This document shows, piece after piece, positions 1-8,498 of a stretch of DNA of 64,000 bases. The DNA comes from Pseudodesulfovibrio tunisiensis. GTDB taxonomy: Bacteria > Desulfobacterota > Desulfovibrionia > Desulfovibrionales > Desulfovibrionaceae. The DNA is taken from NCBI RefSeq assembly GCF_022809775.1, contig NZ_CP094380.1, forward strand, positions 3,385,501-3,449,500, in the 5' to 3' direction. Position 1 is the stretch's first letter. Each line of letters starts with the position of its first letter. Both the position numbers and the translations under genes were made by a program. The notes below the pieces were generated by a model. That model was given only the letters and a program-made list of their open reading frames with translations, made no database searches and was not told where the DNA came from.

Positions 1-885
1 CGGAATCTCGCTTTCCACGAGAATGTCTTCGGGGCGCAGAACCACCTTGATGGGCTGGCCCTCGGAAAAGGTGCGTTTGGTGTGCAGGACGCAGGGCTTG
101 CCCTCGACCTCGGCCTGCAGGAAGCCCTGGGTCCGGGAAACGGCCTTGCCGTCCAGAATGGCGGTTTCGCCGACGAAACCGGCCACGTACAGGTTGACGG
201 GTTCCTCGTACACCTGAACCGGCGTGCCTACCTGCACGATCCGGCCTTCGTCCATGACCACCACGCGATCGGACATGGCGAATGCCTCTTCCTGATCGTG
301 GGTCACGAGAATGAAGGTAATGCCGAGTTCCCGACAGAGCTGCTTCAGGCTGGTCTGCATCCGCTTTCTGAGGCGGGCGTCCAGCGCGGACAGGGGTTCG
401 TCCAGAAGCAGGGCCTTGGGATTGTTGATGATGGCACGGGCAATGGCCACGCGCTGCTGCTGTCCGCCGGAAAGCTGGGAGGGCATCCGATCGATCATGG
501 AGCCCAGATCCACCAGTTCCAGGGATTCGCGCACGCGGCGATCCGTGTCCCTGGGATTCGCCCCGGCCATTTTCGGGCCGAACGCGAGATTGTCCCGCAC
601 AGTCATGTGCGGGAACAGGGCGTAGCTCTGGAACACGGTGTTCACCTTGCGTTTTTCCGCAGGCACGTCGTTCACGCGCACGCCGTCCAGAAACACGTCG
701 CCGGTTGTGGGTTCCTCAAGACCTGCGATGATGCGCAGGATCGTTGTCTTCCCGCACCCGCTCGGGCCGAGAAAAGTCAGGAACTCGCCGTTTTCAATGT
801 CGAGGTTAACGTCCGAAAGGACCAACGATTCGCCGAATCTTTTGGAAAGATTCCGGAGCCGTATGACATGGTTGTTCTCTGCCAT
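1..885 (-). CDS. potA: Spermidine/putrescine-type ABC transporter ATP-binding protein, 3' end outside window
   Basis: ATPase that would energise a polyamine-type importer on the cytoplasmic face of the inner membrane. Translating the minus strand from the ATG at 885 gives MAENNHVIRL followed by the ABC core: Walker A GPSGCGKT at about residues 40-47, Q-loop Gln86, signature LSGGQ at about 138-142, and Walker B LLLDEP at about 159-164. A C-terminal extension resembling a TOBE domain begins near residue 240. A purine-rich AGGGGG lies just before the ATG. The frame stays open to base 1, so the C-terminus and any permease genes lie beyond the window. PotA is the best match; other sugar- or Fe-type importer ATPases share this layout, so the substrate is inferred. 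Confidence 0.85.
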   Translation of the reverse strand, partial: MAENNHVIRLRNLSKRFGESLVLSDVNLDIENGEFLTFLGPSGCGKTTILRIIAGLEEPTTGDVFLDGVRVNDVPAEKRKVNTVFQSYALFPHMTVRDNLAFGPKMAGANPRDTDRRVRESLELVDLGSMIDRMPSQLSGGQQQRVAIARAIINNPKALLLDEPLSALDARLRKRMQTSLKQLCRELGITFILVTHDQEEAFAMSDRVVVMDEGRIVQVGTPVQVYEEPVNLYVAGFVGETAILDGKAVSRTQGFLQAEVEGKPCVLHTKRTFSEGQPIKVVLRPEDILVESEIP

Positions 886-1077
886 GGCATACCCCCTGAA
901 AATGAGATATTCCGCCGGACCCTGCGTTACCAGACTGGTACACCGGTGGACGGCCTGAGCTAATATAGGTTTTTTTGGAAAAAAGAAACAGAAAAGATCA
1001 GGGTCGGGACGAGTTTTTTCGTACGTCTGTTTGCAAAGGTTTGGGGCAAGGCCGCGGAAAAACGCGGGAAACGATGA

Positions 1078-2934
1078 TTACTGGTCCGGATTGGTGTTCA
1101 GGGCCAGCCCGCCCGAGGAAAAGGTCATGTTGCCGAGAGTGCCAAAGGTGGTGGCCTGCCGCACCTCGAAGGTGAGACGGCTGCCTGCATCAAGGCGGAA
1201 TCTGCCACCGGTTTCCACCGGGGAATTTCCGGCCGTGGCCACGATCTTGTCGGAAGGGCCGTTGCTCCAGGTTCCTTCGAGCTCGTATTCACCGGCAGGG
1301 AGGTGATAGGCGCCGCCCGGGGTCCAGGGAATCAGCAGGGATTGCCCGTACGGATCGGCCAGACGCAGGGCCAGAACGCGCCTCGGCTCCACCTCGACCC
1401 GAAATTCGCTTCTGCGCACCCCCGGGGTTTCCCGGACCACGCGGTATTTTGCCACAAGGGTTTTCCCGTGCTTCATGCGGTACTTGTCCATGAAGTTGTC
1501 GGGATCAAGGATGATTTCCCAGCCCATGTCCTGGCCGTTGTTGGCCCATGGAATGGCGACGAATCCCTTGAAGTTGATGACTTCCTCTCGATGGCTGCCC
1601 CAGATGCCCTCCAGAATGAGCTGGTCGCCCTCGACTGCGCGAAGCACTTCGCCTTCACGAACAAAGGTCGGGTTGCCATTGAGCCAGCACACGAAAACCG
1701 GCTTGTCCCCGCCCGGGGATTCGGGCAGTCGTCCGGTCCAGTTGATCCGGGCCCGGGCCACGCGTCGGCCGTCGCTGCGCAGTTCCAGTTCGGAAAAAGG
1801 TTCAAGCACCATGCGCCGGGCATTCATGAGGTTGACGCCGGGACGGTCCGAAGCGAACAGGGCCAGCGTGGGCTCGAAGGTTTCCAACCCACCGGCGCGG
1901 GTTTCCACGGCAAGCGTGGCTCCCGGTGCCAGATTCAGGCTGCCTCCCCTCAGGCTCCTGCCATTCACTTGCACGTCCACGTTCATCCGGGCATAGGCGG
2001 AAATGTCCGCATCATTGATCGAGGGCGCCACAGCGTCCACGCCGAGGCGTTTCAGCAGCAGAACCGTGGCCGCGAGCTGATGCCGGACCTTCCAGTCGAG
2101 CTGGATGATGTCCTTGCTCACTTCGACGGCCATGGCCGGAATGCCGAGCTCGGACAGGGCGTAGCAGGTCAGGGATTTGCGCATTTCCGGGTAGTTCGTG
2201 CCCCGTTCGAAGGTACGGGTGTTGAAGAGGCGGAACTGATAGTCCCCGGTGGGAATGTGTCGATTCAACTCTTCAAGCACACCCTTCACGGTGTCGGCAA
2301 GGTCGATGGTCTTGTAGCGCAGGCTGTCGATGATGATGGATTGACCGTACCGCTTGGGATTGCGCATGGAATCCACCCATACCGGGGTGTAGAAGCCACT
2401 GCCCTCGTGCAGGTGGATGAACGCGTCGCTGCGGGAGAGCAGAAAGCGGATGACCCGGGCCACGCGGTCTTCGTAGAATCGGTTGTAGTCCTGATCGAAC
2501 CGGCGGTTCATGTCCACGTTGACCTGCCGCGCGCGCAGGTTGATGGAGGGCACGTTGGCCCGGGGCAGGACGATCAGGTTGCCGCGAAGCGCCTTGACGC
2601 GGGAGAGAATCTGGGCCGTGACGAATCCCGAAGTCTCGTCGCCCTGAATGCCGCCCTGAACCATGACCGTGGGGCCGGGCAGGGCGCCTTCGATGTAGCA
2701 GACCTTCAGGGGGTATTGGGTGCCGCGGAAAAAGACGTGTTCCCACGAGTCGGCCATGGCCGGATGCACTGTCGCGATCAGGAGGAACAGCGCGAGAAAG
2801 ATGACGCAGAACCGAAGCTGAGTCGATGCGGAAAGGACCGGATCGGCGAAGCGGTTTCGCCGAGTCCGGAATTCGGAACAATCCGGCCTAGGCCAGAATG
2901 TGGTAGAGAGGATAGGTTTCCGAGAAAATGACAT
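1078..2934 (-). CDS. M99/Csd4-like metallocarboxypeptidase (peptidoglycan stem-peptide trimming)
   Basis: Probable periplasmic zinc D,L-carboxypeptidase of the M14-related M99 family, which includes Helicobacter Csd4 and Campylobacter Pgp1. Those enzymes trim tripeptide stems and set helical or curved shape. The 618-residue product has a basic N-region, a hydrophobic export segment at about residues 41-60 ending in AMADS, then QGGIQGDE (Gln97, Glu100) and FIHLHEG (His174/His176). In Csd4 the zinc ligands are Gln, Glu and His rather than the usual His, Glu, His, and the same pattern is visible here. The likely catalytic Glu lies in AMAVEV. The C-terminal third looks like beta-rich accessory domains. 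The start overlaps the preceding gene by 47 bases but has a good AAGGAAGGG ribosome site. It is last in the operon with the L,D-transpeptidase gene. Confidence 0.8.
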   Translation of the reverse strand: MSFSRKPILSTTFWPRPDCSEFRTRRNRFADPVLSASTQLRFCVIFLALFLLIATVHPAMADSWEHVFFRGTQYPLKVCYIEGALPGPTVMVQGGIQGDETSGFVTAQILSRVKALRGNLIVLPRANVPSINLRARQVNVDMNRRFDQDYNRFYEDRVARVIRFLLSRSDAFIHLHEGSGFYTPVWVDSMRNPKRYGQSIIIDSLRYKTIDLADTVKGVLEELNRHIPTGDYQFRLFNTRTFERGTNYPEMRKSLTCYALSELGIPAMAVEVSKDIIQLDWKVRHQLAATVLLLKRLGVDAVAPSINDADISAYARMNVDVQVNGRSLRGGSLNLAPGATLAVETRAGGLETFEPTLALFASDRPGVNLMNARRMVLEPFSELELRSDGRRVARARINWTGRLPESPGGDKPVFVCWLNGNPTFVREGEVLRAVEGDQLILEGIWGSHREEVINFKGFVAIPWANNGQDMGWEIILDPDNFMDKYRMKHGKTLVAKYRVVRETPGVRRSEFRVEVEPRRVLALRLADPYGQSLLIPWTPGGAYHLPAGEYELEGTWSNGPSDKIVATAGNSPVETGGRFRLDAGSRLTFEVRQATTFGTLGNMTFSSGGLALNTNPDQ

Positions 2935-3592
2935 TCCCTTCCTTGCCTTTTATGTCCAGCCGCAGCCCGAAGAGGTCCTTGCGGTCCATGCCGTCCGGCA
3001 GAAGAAACGTGGTGCGGATGCGCTTGAATCGCTGAATCTGGAATCCCAGATCACCCTGATTGGTTTTCGCCTGGACAAAGGTGCCGTCCTTCTTGACGAA
3101 AGTGAAGTCGCCCTGACCGGACATGGCCTTGGCCGCGTTGAGATTGTTCAGCTCGAAGGATACCGAGACCTTGCGGCCCACGATCTTGGCCTGCATGTTT
3201 TCCACGCCGACTTCGCGGGTGTCCACGCGGGTGAAGACCTTGTTCAGGTCCACCTCTTCCACTGGAGCCTGTTCCCTTGGCTCGGTCGTGGCAGCGGAGA
3301 GCAGGGATTGCAGTTCCGCAGGATCGTAGGATTTGAGAATCTTTTCCATGTTGCTGAGCCGTTCGAGGCGAACCTCGGCATCGACCAGCCGTTGTTCCAG
3401 ATCCTTGTTTTCGTCCTGCAGCCCCACGTTCAGGGTATAGCCGCGCACGCCCGCATACAGGCCGATTCCGGCGCAGAGCAGGAGAAAGAATTGGGAAAGG
3501 AAAAACATGCGCAGCCAGAAAGGGCTGACGCGATAGCGCTTGACGTCGGTATCGTCGCGCATGAACAGGACGCTGTATTTGGAGTCGCTCAT
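2888..3592 (-). CDS. Single-pass membrane coiled-coil protein between Csd6-like and Csd4-like genes
   Basis: Function not recognised. The 234-residue product begins with a charged cytoplasmic stretch (MSDSKYSVLFMRDDTDVKRY), followed by a transmembrane segment at about residues 29-50 and a coiled coil at about 56-90 (heptad-like QDENKDLEQRLVDAEVRLERLSNMEK). A periplasmic domain of about 140 residues follows. Its ATG overlaps the TGA of the L,D-transpeptidase gene as ATGA, so translation is probably coupled. It also overlaps the M99 gene downstream. The topology would suit a scaffold that anchors or regulates the two peptidoglycan enzymes, but that role is inferred from position only. The N-terminus loosely resembles the cytoplasmic start of some membrane-bound M23 peptidases. 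Confidence 0.75.
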   Translation of the reverse strand: MSDSKYSVLFMRDDTDVKRYRVSPFWLRMFFLSQFFLLLCAGIGLYAGVRGYTLNVGLQDENKDLEQRLVDAEVRLERLSNMEKILKSYDPAELQSLLSAATTEPREQAPVEEVDLNKVFTRVDTREVGVENMQAKIVGRKVSVSFELNNLNAAKAMSGQGDFTFVKKDGTFVQAKTNQGDLGFQIQRFKRIRTTFLLPDGMDRKDLFGLRLDIKGKEGNVIFSETYPLYHILA

Positions 3593-4851
3593 CTACTCCG
3601 TCTCCAGTGCTCGCTTTGAATCTTCCAGTCCCGACCACGGGGGGCGAGGACCAACGTCTTCACGCCCACATCCGAATAGCCGGAGGCATCACTGTATTTC
3701 TGCAGAAAATTCACTTTCAGGCCCCGGGGATGCAACGCGATTTCCATTTGCTCAACCTCCAGCTTAACAGGAGGTTTTTCTTCCCACAACGCCTTTTTGT
3801 ACTCGGCGATGCGTTTCGGACCGCGCCGTCCGTCCTGCATGGCGTCGTCCGCGTAGCAGGTCGTGTACACATCGATGTCCGCACCTCGCCATGCCTCGGC
3901 CCACGTCCTGACCAGTTCCTCGGCCTGCGTGGAGACCCGGCTCAGGTAGCGGGGTTCGAGGTCCTGGGAAGCGGGGGTGAATTCCCGGCCCACGATGCGC
4001 CATTTTCCATCCGTGTCGCGCTGCCAGTAGAACCGCTTGCCGGTCTGGGAAATCAGACCGGTGGTGCGGTAGTACTGGTCGAACCACGTCACCCAGTAGT
4101 CCGGTCCGGGCATTACGTGGATGTTGTCCACCACTACGTGAATCCAGGGCTTGGCCGCGAACACGTTGCGCTTGTGCGCAGCAAAGTTGCGGAAATCGCT
4201 GTTCTCGGAGAGCGTCATCAGGGCGGGGTTGTAGTGGTCGAGGAAATCCTGTCCCTGCTTTTCCCAGTCCGAAGCCCAGATGCGAACCTGCTCGGCGAGT
4301 TCCTCGGCAAGCGGATCGTCCTGGTTGTTCTTCGGGGTCCATTTCAGGTCGCTGGCGATGAGCACCGGGGTGCCCGGTGTGATGTCATCCCCAAGGGCCT
4401 GAATGTCGGGATTCTTGAGGGCCACGCATCCGAGCGTATCGCGGGGGACAAGGGTCTTGCCCCGGCCATGCAGCCATATGCCGTATCCGGTCTTGCCCTT
4501 GATGCGATCCACCGGGTTCGGATAGTTCAGGGAATAGGCCACGTTGCCGTACAAGGTCCAGTCGAGCTTCCGCCCGATGCGTCCCCCAAGGAAATAGACC
4601 CCTTCCGGGGTGCGCATGTCACCCCGCACGAGCTTGTCGCCTTCGACCTGCCCCGTGGTGCAGGGGTAGCTTTCCTTCATGTGCAGGGGAGACCGCTGTT
4701 CCAGAAGGAACAGGGTCTGGGAAGCCTTGTCTATGGCGACAATGCGCTCCGGACCGAGACTGTGGGACGACAGGGTCGTCTTCCAGCCATCGGCCCGGAC
4801 AGCGGAGGCGGCCAATAACAGTATGGTCAGGCTCCAGGCAATGACGCGCAT
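3589..4851 (-). CDS. L,D-transpeptidase (YkuD) with C-terminal NTF2-like domain, Csd6/Pgp2-like
   Basis: Secreted L,D-transpeptidase/carboxypeptidase-type enzyme acting on peptidoglycan stems. The ATG at 4851 starts MRVIAWSLTILLLAASAVRA, a signal peptide. A YkuD domain follows with the signature histidine and cysteine in GIWLHGRG...RDTLGCVAL. The C-terminal part contains NTF2/SnoaL-like repeats (WYRDTDGKWRI-type and ...RDWKIQSEHW). Helicobacter Csd6 and Campylobacter Pgp2 have this YkuD plus NTF2 order and act in the same shape pathway as Csd4. The stop overlaps the next gene's ATG, and pyrE ends 23 bases upstream, so it sits inside a purB-pyrE-led operon. The same frame stays open further upstream through pyrE, but the signal peptide decides the start. 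Confidence 0.83.
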   Translation of the reverse strand: MRVIAWSLTILLLAASAVRADGWKTTLSSHSLGPERIVAIDKASQTLFLLEQRSPLHMKESYPCTTGQVEGDKLVRGDMRTPEGVYFLGGRIGRKLDWTLYGNVAYSLNYPNPVDRIKGKTGYGIWLHGRGKTLVPRDTLGCVALKNPDIQALGDDITPGTPVLIASDLKWTPKNNQDDPLAEELAEQVRIWASDWEKQGQDFLDHYNPALMTLSENSDFRNFAAHKRNVFAAKPWIHVVVDNIHVMPGPDYWVTWFDQYYRTTGLISQTGKRFYWQRDTDGKWRIVGREFTPASQDLEPRYLSRVSTQAEELVRTWAEAWRGADIDVYTTCYADDAMQDGRRGPKRIAEYKKALWEEKPPVKLEVEQMEIALHPRGLKVNFLQKYSDASGYSDVGVKTLVLAPRGRDWKIQSEHWRRSR

Positions 4852-4874
4852 GTCTCTCCACGGGCTCCTTGACG

Positions 4875-5432
4875 TTACTTGCCAGCGTCCTTGAGTTCCT
4901 GCCGGGTGAAGATGGAGCGCAGCTCCAACCCCGCATCCCGCAGGTTCTCGCGTCCGCCTTCGCCTCGATCCAGCACGCTCAGCACGGTCACGATCTCCAG
5001 CCCGGCGTCGCGCACACGCTCCGCAGCCGTGATCAGGGTGCCGCCGGTGGTGACCACGTCCTCGAGCAGGGCGACCTTGTCGCCGGGCTCGAAGTTGGAC
5101 ATTCCTTCCAGATACTGGCCGGTTCCATGGCCCTTGGCCTTCTTGCGAATGATGAATCCGGGCATGCCCCGGTCCTCCAGATGCGACACCACGGTCACGC
5201 TGGAGATCAGGGGGTCGGCGCCCAGAGTCATGCCGCCCACGCCCTTGACGTCCACGTCGCGGAGCATCTCGAAGAACAGCTTGCCGATGAGGTAGCTGCC
5301 TTCGGGGTGCAGGGCGGTCTGCTTGCAATCGAAATAGAAATCGCTCTTCTTGCCGGACGTCAGCGTAAAGTCGCCCTCCTTGTAGGAGCGCTCCAGAAGC
5401 AGCTTGGCAAGTTTGGTCTTCAGATTCTGCAT
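4875..5432 (-). CDS. pyrE: Orotate phosphoribosyltransferase
   Basis: Pyrimidine synthesis enzyme that joins orotate to PRPP to make OMP in the cytoplasm. The 185-residue product starts MQNLKTKLAKLLLERSYKEG at the ATG at 5432, behind an AAGGA ribosome site. It carries the PRPP-binding loop VALLEDVVTTGGT at about residues 113-125 and the KKSDFYFDCK substrate strand. Length is normal for short bacterial PyrE. The start lies just inside the end of purB, so the two genes overlap and are probably co-transcribed, followed by the cell-wall genes. The longer in-frame extension upstream overlaps purB and lacks family similarity. Confidence 0.93.
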   Translation of the reverse strand: MQNLKTKLAKLLLERSYKEGDFTLTSGKKSDFYFDCKQTALHPEGSYLIGKLFFEMLRDVDVKGVGGMTLGADPLISSVTVVSHLEDRGMPGFIIRKKAKGHGTGQYLEGMSNFEPGDKVALLEDVVTTGGTLITAAERVRDAGLEIVTVLSVLDRGEGGRENLRDAGLELRSIFTRQELKDAGK

Positions 5433-5439
5433 GCTGTCC

Positions 5440-6735
5440 TTATTCTCCGAACACTCGTTCGAAGATGGTGTCTTCATAACGTTTGTAATACGAGGGGTCA
5501 AACGCGTCGTCAAGTTCGTTGGATGCCAGATGCGTCTTGATTTCCGCGTCCTTACGCACCTCGTCCTCGAACTGGAGCTTTTCGGCCCAGCAGACCATGG
5601 CCACGCGCTGGACCATTTCATAGGCCTTCTGGCGGCGAAGGCCCGAGGCGATGAGCTTGTTCAGAACCCGCTGGGAGTAGAAAAGTCCGAACGATCCGTA
5701 CAGGTTGCGGGTGATGTTGTCTTCCTTGACCACCAGACGTTCCAGCACGCCGGCCATGCGGTTCAGGATGTAGTCCATGAGCACGGTGGAGTCGGGCATG
5801 ATCACGCGTTCCACGGAGGAGTGGCTGATGTCGCGCTCGTGCCACAGGGCCTGGCTTTCCATGCTGGCAAGGGAGTTGGAGCGGACCACGCGGGACAGGC
5901 CGCACAGGTTTTCCGCGGAAATGGGATTCTTCTTGTGGGGCATGGCCGAGGAGCCCTTCTGCCCCTTGGTGAAGCCTTCCTCCACCTCGAGGACTTCGGT
6001 GCGCTGCAGGTGGCGCAGCTCCACGCCGAGGCGCTCGATGCCGCCAGCCATCATGGCCAGCGTGGTGAAGAACTGGGCGTAGCGGTCGCGCTGGACAACC
6101 TGGGTGGAATGCGGGTCCGGCCTCAGGCCGAGGATTTCGCAGGCGCGTTCCTCGATCTCCGGGGACAGGTGCGCAAAGGTGCCCACTGCGCCGGAGAGCT
6201 TGCCCACGCGGATGTTTTCGCATGCGGCTTCCCAGCGTTCGCGGTGGCGCTGGAATTCGGCGTGGAAGCCGGCGAACTTGAGTCCGTAGGTGGTGGGCTC
6301 GGCGTGGATGCCGTGGGTGCGGCCCATGCAGAGCAGGCCCTTGTGGCGATGCGCCAGTTCCTTGAGCACGTCCAGAAGGCGGTCGAGGCTCTTGGCGATG
6401 ACTCTTCCGGCCCGGGTCAGGAGCACGCCGTTGGCCGTGTCCACGATGTCGGACGAGGTGCAGCCCAGATGAATGTACCGGGACGACGGTCCCACCTTTT
6501 CCTCCACTGCGGTAAGAAAGGCGATCACATCGTGCTTGGTGGTTTTTTCGATTTCCAGAATGCGGTCCGCGTCGAAGTCGGCCATTGTCCGGATATCGTT
6601 GATGGCCTTGTCCGAAATCTGGCCGTTTTCATGCCAGGCCTCGCAAACGGCCAGTTCCACTTCCAGCCAGACCCGGAACTTGTTTTCCAGAGTCCACAGC
6701 GCGGCCATCTCGGGCCGCGAGTACCGTTCAATCAT
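5440..6735 (-). CDS. purB: Adenylosuccinate lyase
   Basis: Purine synthesis lyase acting on SAICAR and adenylosuccinate. The start is the ATG at 6735 (MIERYSRPEMAALW), with GAGGGAG just upstream, giving 431 residues, the usual length. The fumarase/aspartase superfamily signature is clear as SSAMPHKKNPISAEN near residue 260, and TSSDIVDTANG is the first conserved block. It is the first gene of the proposed purB-pyrE-Csd6-like-coiled coil-Csd4-like operon and follows an intrinsic terminator that closes the fmdB transcript. A GC-rich inverted repeat (gaccgccggtcggcggtc, 6750-6767) sits in its leader. Confidence 0.95.
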   Translation of the reverse strand: MIERYSRPEMAALWTLENKFRVWLEVELAVCEAWHENGQISDKAINDIRTMADFDADRILEIEKTTKHDVIAFLTAVEEKVGPSSRYIHLGCTSSDIVDTANGVLLTRAGRVIAKSLDRLLDVLKELAHRHKGLLCMGRTHGIHAEPTTYGLKFAGFHAEFQRHRERWEAACENIRVGKLSGAVGTFAHLSPEIEERACEILGLRPDPHSTQVVQRDRYAQFFTTLAMMAGGIERLGVELRHLQRTEVLEVEEGFTKGQKGSSAMPHKKNPISAENLCGLSRVVRSNSLASMESQALWHERDISHSSVERVIMPDSTVLMDYILNRMAGVLERLVVKEDNITRNLYGSFGLFYSQRVLNKLIASGLRRQKAYEMVQRVAMVCWAEKLQFEDEVRKDAEIKTHLASNELDDAFDPSYYKRYEDTIFERVFGE

Positions 6736-6819
6736 GGCTCCCTCGCTTGACCGCCGGTCGGCGGTCTCTCTGTTACGGCCGGGCAAACCGTCCCCGGGAC
6801 GGATCGTGCCTGACCGACC

Positions 6820-6848
6820 AAAAAAAAGGCAGCCGGGGCTGCCTTTTT
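6820..6848 (-). terminator. Intrinsic terminator after fmdB-like gene
   Basis: On the minus strand GGCAGCC and GGCTGCC form a hairpin followed by eight T residues. It lies 7 bases past the fmdB-like stop codon and separates that transcript from purB. Confidence 0.85.
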
Positions 6849-6854
6849 CCGCCG

Positions 6855-7166
6855 CTATTGTGCGGAAGTCGTGGATGCCGAAGCAGCGCAGCCCCCGGTA
6901 TCGGGTTTGGCTTTGCTGGCGGCGGCGTCCTTTTTGCCGTTTCCGTTTCCATTGTCCCCGCTGCCGGAAGCCCCGTTGCTGGGATTTTTTCCTGCATAGT
7001 CGGTGACATACCATCCGGAGCCCTTGAGGATGAACGAGGTGTTGGAAATGAGACGCCTGGAAACGCCCCCGCAATCGGGGCATTCCATGTCGTGTTCCTC
7101 AAAACCGGACTGCCAGTCCTCAAAGACTCGACCGCATTTTTCGCATTGATATTCGTAGATGGGCAT
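6855..7166 (-). CDS. FmdB-family zinc ribbon protein
   Basis: Small protein of 103 residues beginning [19 protein letters not shown], with two CxxC pairs (CEKC and CPDC) that form a zinc ribbon, then [21 protein letters not shown], the standard FmdB-family continuation. The tail is low-complexity Gly/Asn/Lys/Ala-rich. The family is often annotated as a putative regulator but has no settled function. It follows the tiny basic protein gene on the same strand, 52 bases away, and ends at a terminator. Confidence 0.88.
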   Translation of the reverse strand: MPIYEYQCEKCGRVFEDWQSGFEEHDMECPDCGGVSRRLISNTSFILKGSGWYVTDYAGKNPSNGASGSGDNGNGNGKKDAAASKAKPDTGGCAASASTTSAQ

Positions 7167-7218
7167 TTCGCCCCTCCCCTCGGTTCACTGCACGATGCTT
7201 TCGAGTCGGCTCGCGTCG

Positions 7219-7332
7219 CTATTTGGCGGCAGCGGCCTTCGCTTCCCTGACCCTCGCCTTCAGAGCCTTGGCCCGGCGATGACGTTTGCGATCCAGTTCC
7301 TTCTTGCGTTCGTGCTTCTTGTGTCTGGCCAT
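7219..7332 (-). CDS. Tiny lysine/arginine-rich protein (37 residues)
   Basis: Starting at the ATG at 7332 with a strong AAGGAGA ribosome site gives MARHKKHERKKELDRKRHRR and ends KAAAAK, a very basic predicted helix of 37 residues. A longer in-frame start exists, but the ribosome site supports the short form. The composition suggests nucleic-acid or ribosome binding. No named function is claimed. Confidence 0.7.
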   Translation of the reverse strand: MARHKKHERKKELDRKRHRRAKALKARVREAKAAAAK

Positions 7333-7470
7333 GAAAATGTCTCCTTGGATATTATAGCCCGAGCGGGCTTGTTTGCCTTTCGAGCCGCACTTCATATAAC
7401 ACCGCACTCGGGTTTGTCCAGTCCGGCATGCTCAGGTTTTTCCCAAAAACTCGTCTTTCCCCATAAAGAC

Positions 7471-7499
7471 TTGACGCATCCGGATTTGATGACCATATT
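7471..7499 (+). promoter_or_regulatory. Candidate sigma70 promoter for the 7656 gene
   Basis: TTGACG at 7471-7476, a 17-base spacer, then CATATT at 7494-7499. This is the best promoter-like match in the 323-base gap between the tiny basic gene and the plus-strand gene at 7656. Nothing else is recognisable in the gap. Confidence 0.4.
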
Positions 7500-7655
7500 T
7501 CCACCCCGACAGCCTGTTGAATACCGATAATAAGGCCGGTTGTCCCGAAAAGCGGCTTGAAACCCCGTCCGTTTCCGGTGCGGAGCGACTTTTGCGGCGG
7601 AAAAAGGGGAGATTGGCGATTTTCGGCAACGGCCAACGCAAATTGCGAGGTTACC

Positions 7656-8159
7656 ATGCTCAAAAGCGTCAGCGTGAAAAGCGCGGTCAGGGATGCGCTA
7701 GAAATCTTTCAGTTCGACCAGTGGCTCCGCTTCTATTTCGTCAAGGAAAAGGACGGTGGCCTCTGGATGAGCGTGTCCGAGGATGCGCTTGCCGACATCC
7801 GCGACAATCACCCCAGAATGGTGACTCTGGTCGAAATGCTCAATGAATCGGCCATTGACTACCGGACCTCCCAGGATACGGTCTGCTCCTTTGTGGGCGC
7901 GGAACTCGACGGTGCCAAGTATGACCCCGCCATCATGCCCAAGGTCTTCGACCACAGCGATTTCAAGATCGAGATGTACATGTTCAACCTCTGGACCAAG
8001 ATGCACGAGGCCTACCTTGACGAGGAGTTCAAGAGCTTTTCGGAATGGAAGGAATGGTTCGGCGAATGGTCGGACATGGCCGAGATCAGGGAATATCGGG
8101 AAAAGCTGGTCAAGAGCGGTCAGGACCCCAACATTCCGTCCTGCTCCACTCCGCAATAG
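7656..8159 (+). CDS. Conserved hypothetical protein, 167 residues
   Basis: Function not recognised. From the ATG at 7656 (GAGG upstream) the product begins MLKSVSVKSAVRDALEIFQF and is soluble, acidic and aromatic-rich, with WTKMHEAYLDEEFKSFSEWKEWFGEWSDM in the C-terminal half. It has no signal peptide or membrane segment. It stands alone, with a hairpin terminator downstream. An upstream in-frame extension to 7557 is arginine-rich and unlike the rest, so it is not used. Confidence 0.7.
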   Translation: MLKSVSVKSAVRDALEIFQFDQWLRFYFVKEKDGGLWMSVSEDALADIRDNHPRMVTLVEMLNESAIDYRTSQDTVCSFVGAELDGAKYDPAIMPKVFDHSDFKIEMYMFNLWTKMHEAYLDEEFKSFSEWKEWFGEWSDMAEIREYREKLVKSGQDPNIPSCSTPQ

Positions 8160-8232
8160 GCGGATTCGGCAAAGGGGCGGTCCGGACTCGGCAGGGCTGG
8201 GACGTCCAAGGGAATTCTCATCGGAAAAATCC

Positions 8233-8278
8233 GGGACCGGTGCGCATGGAAAAATGCGTGCCGGTCCCGTTTCTTTTG
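8233..8278 (+). terminator. Hairpin terminator after the 7656 gene
   Basis: GGGACCGG...CCGGTCCC with an inner GCAT/ATGC continuation forms a long stem around ggaaaa, followed by GTTTCTTTT. The remaining 220 bases before the efflux operon show no gene. Confidence 0.7.
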
Positions 8279-8498
8279 TGGTAGTTGAACGACCATTGCC
8301 ACCCGGTTTCCCTGCTGTTCGGCGCGGCGAATTGCCGTGACAAGACCGTTTTCCGCGATCTGGTGTTGCGATCGACAAAAGTCTGGCCGGGTTTGTGCTT
8401 GAATTTATGTACAAAACGTGCGTAAGAAAAGAGATTGCATACATGCGAATCTCGGTGATTTCTCGACGAAAGCGAAACCGAAACAGGGGATGCCGGAT

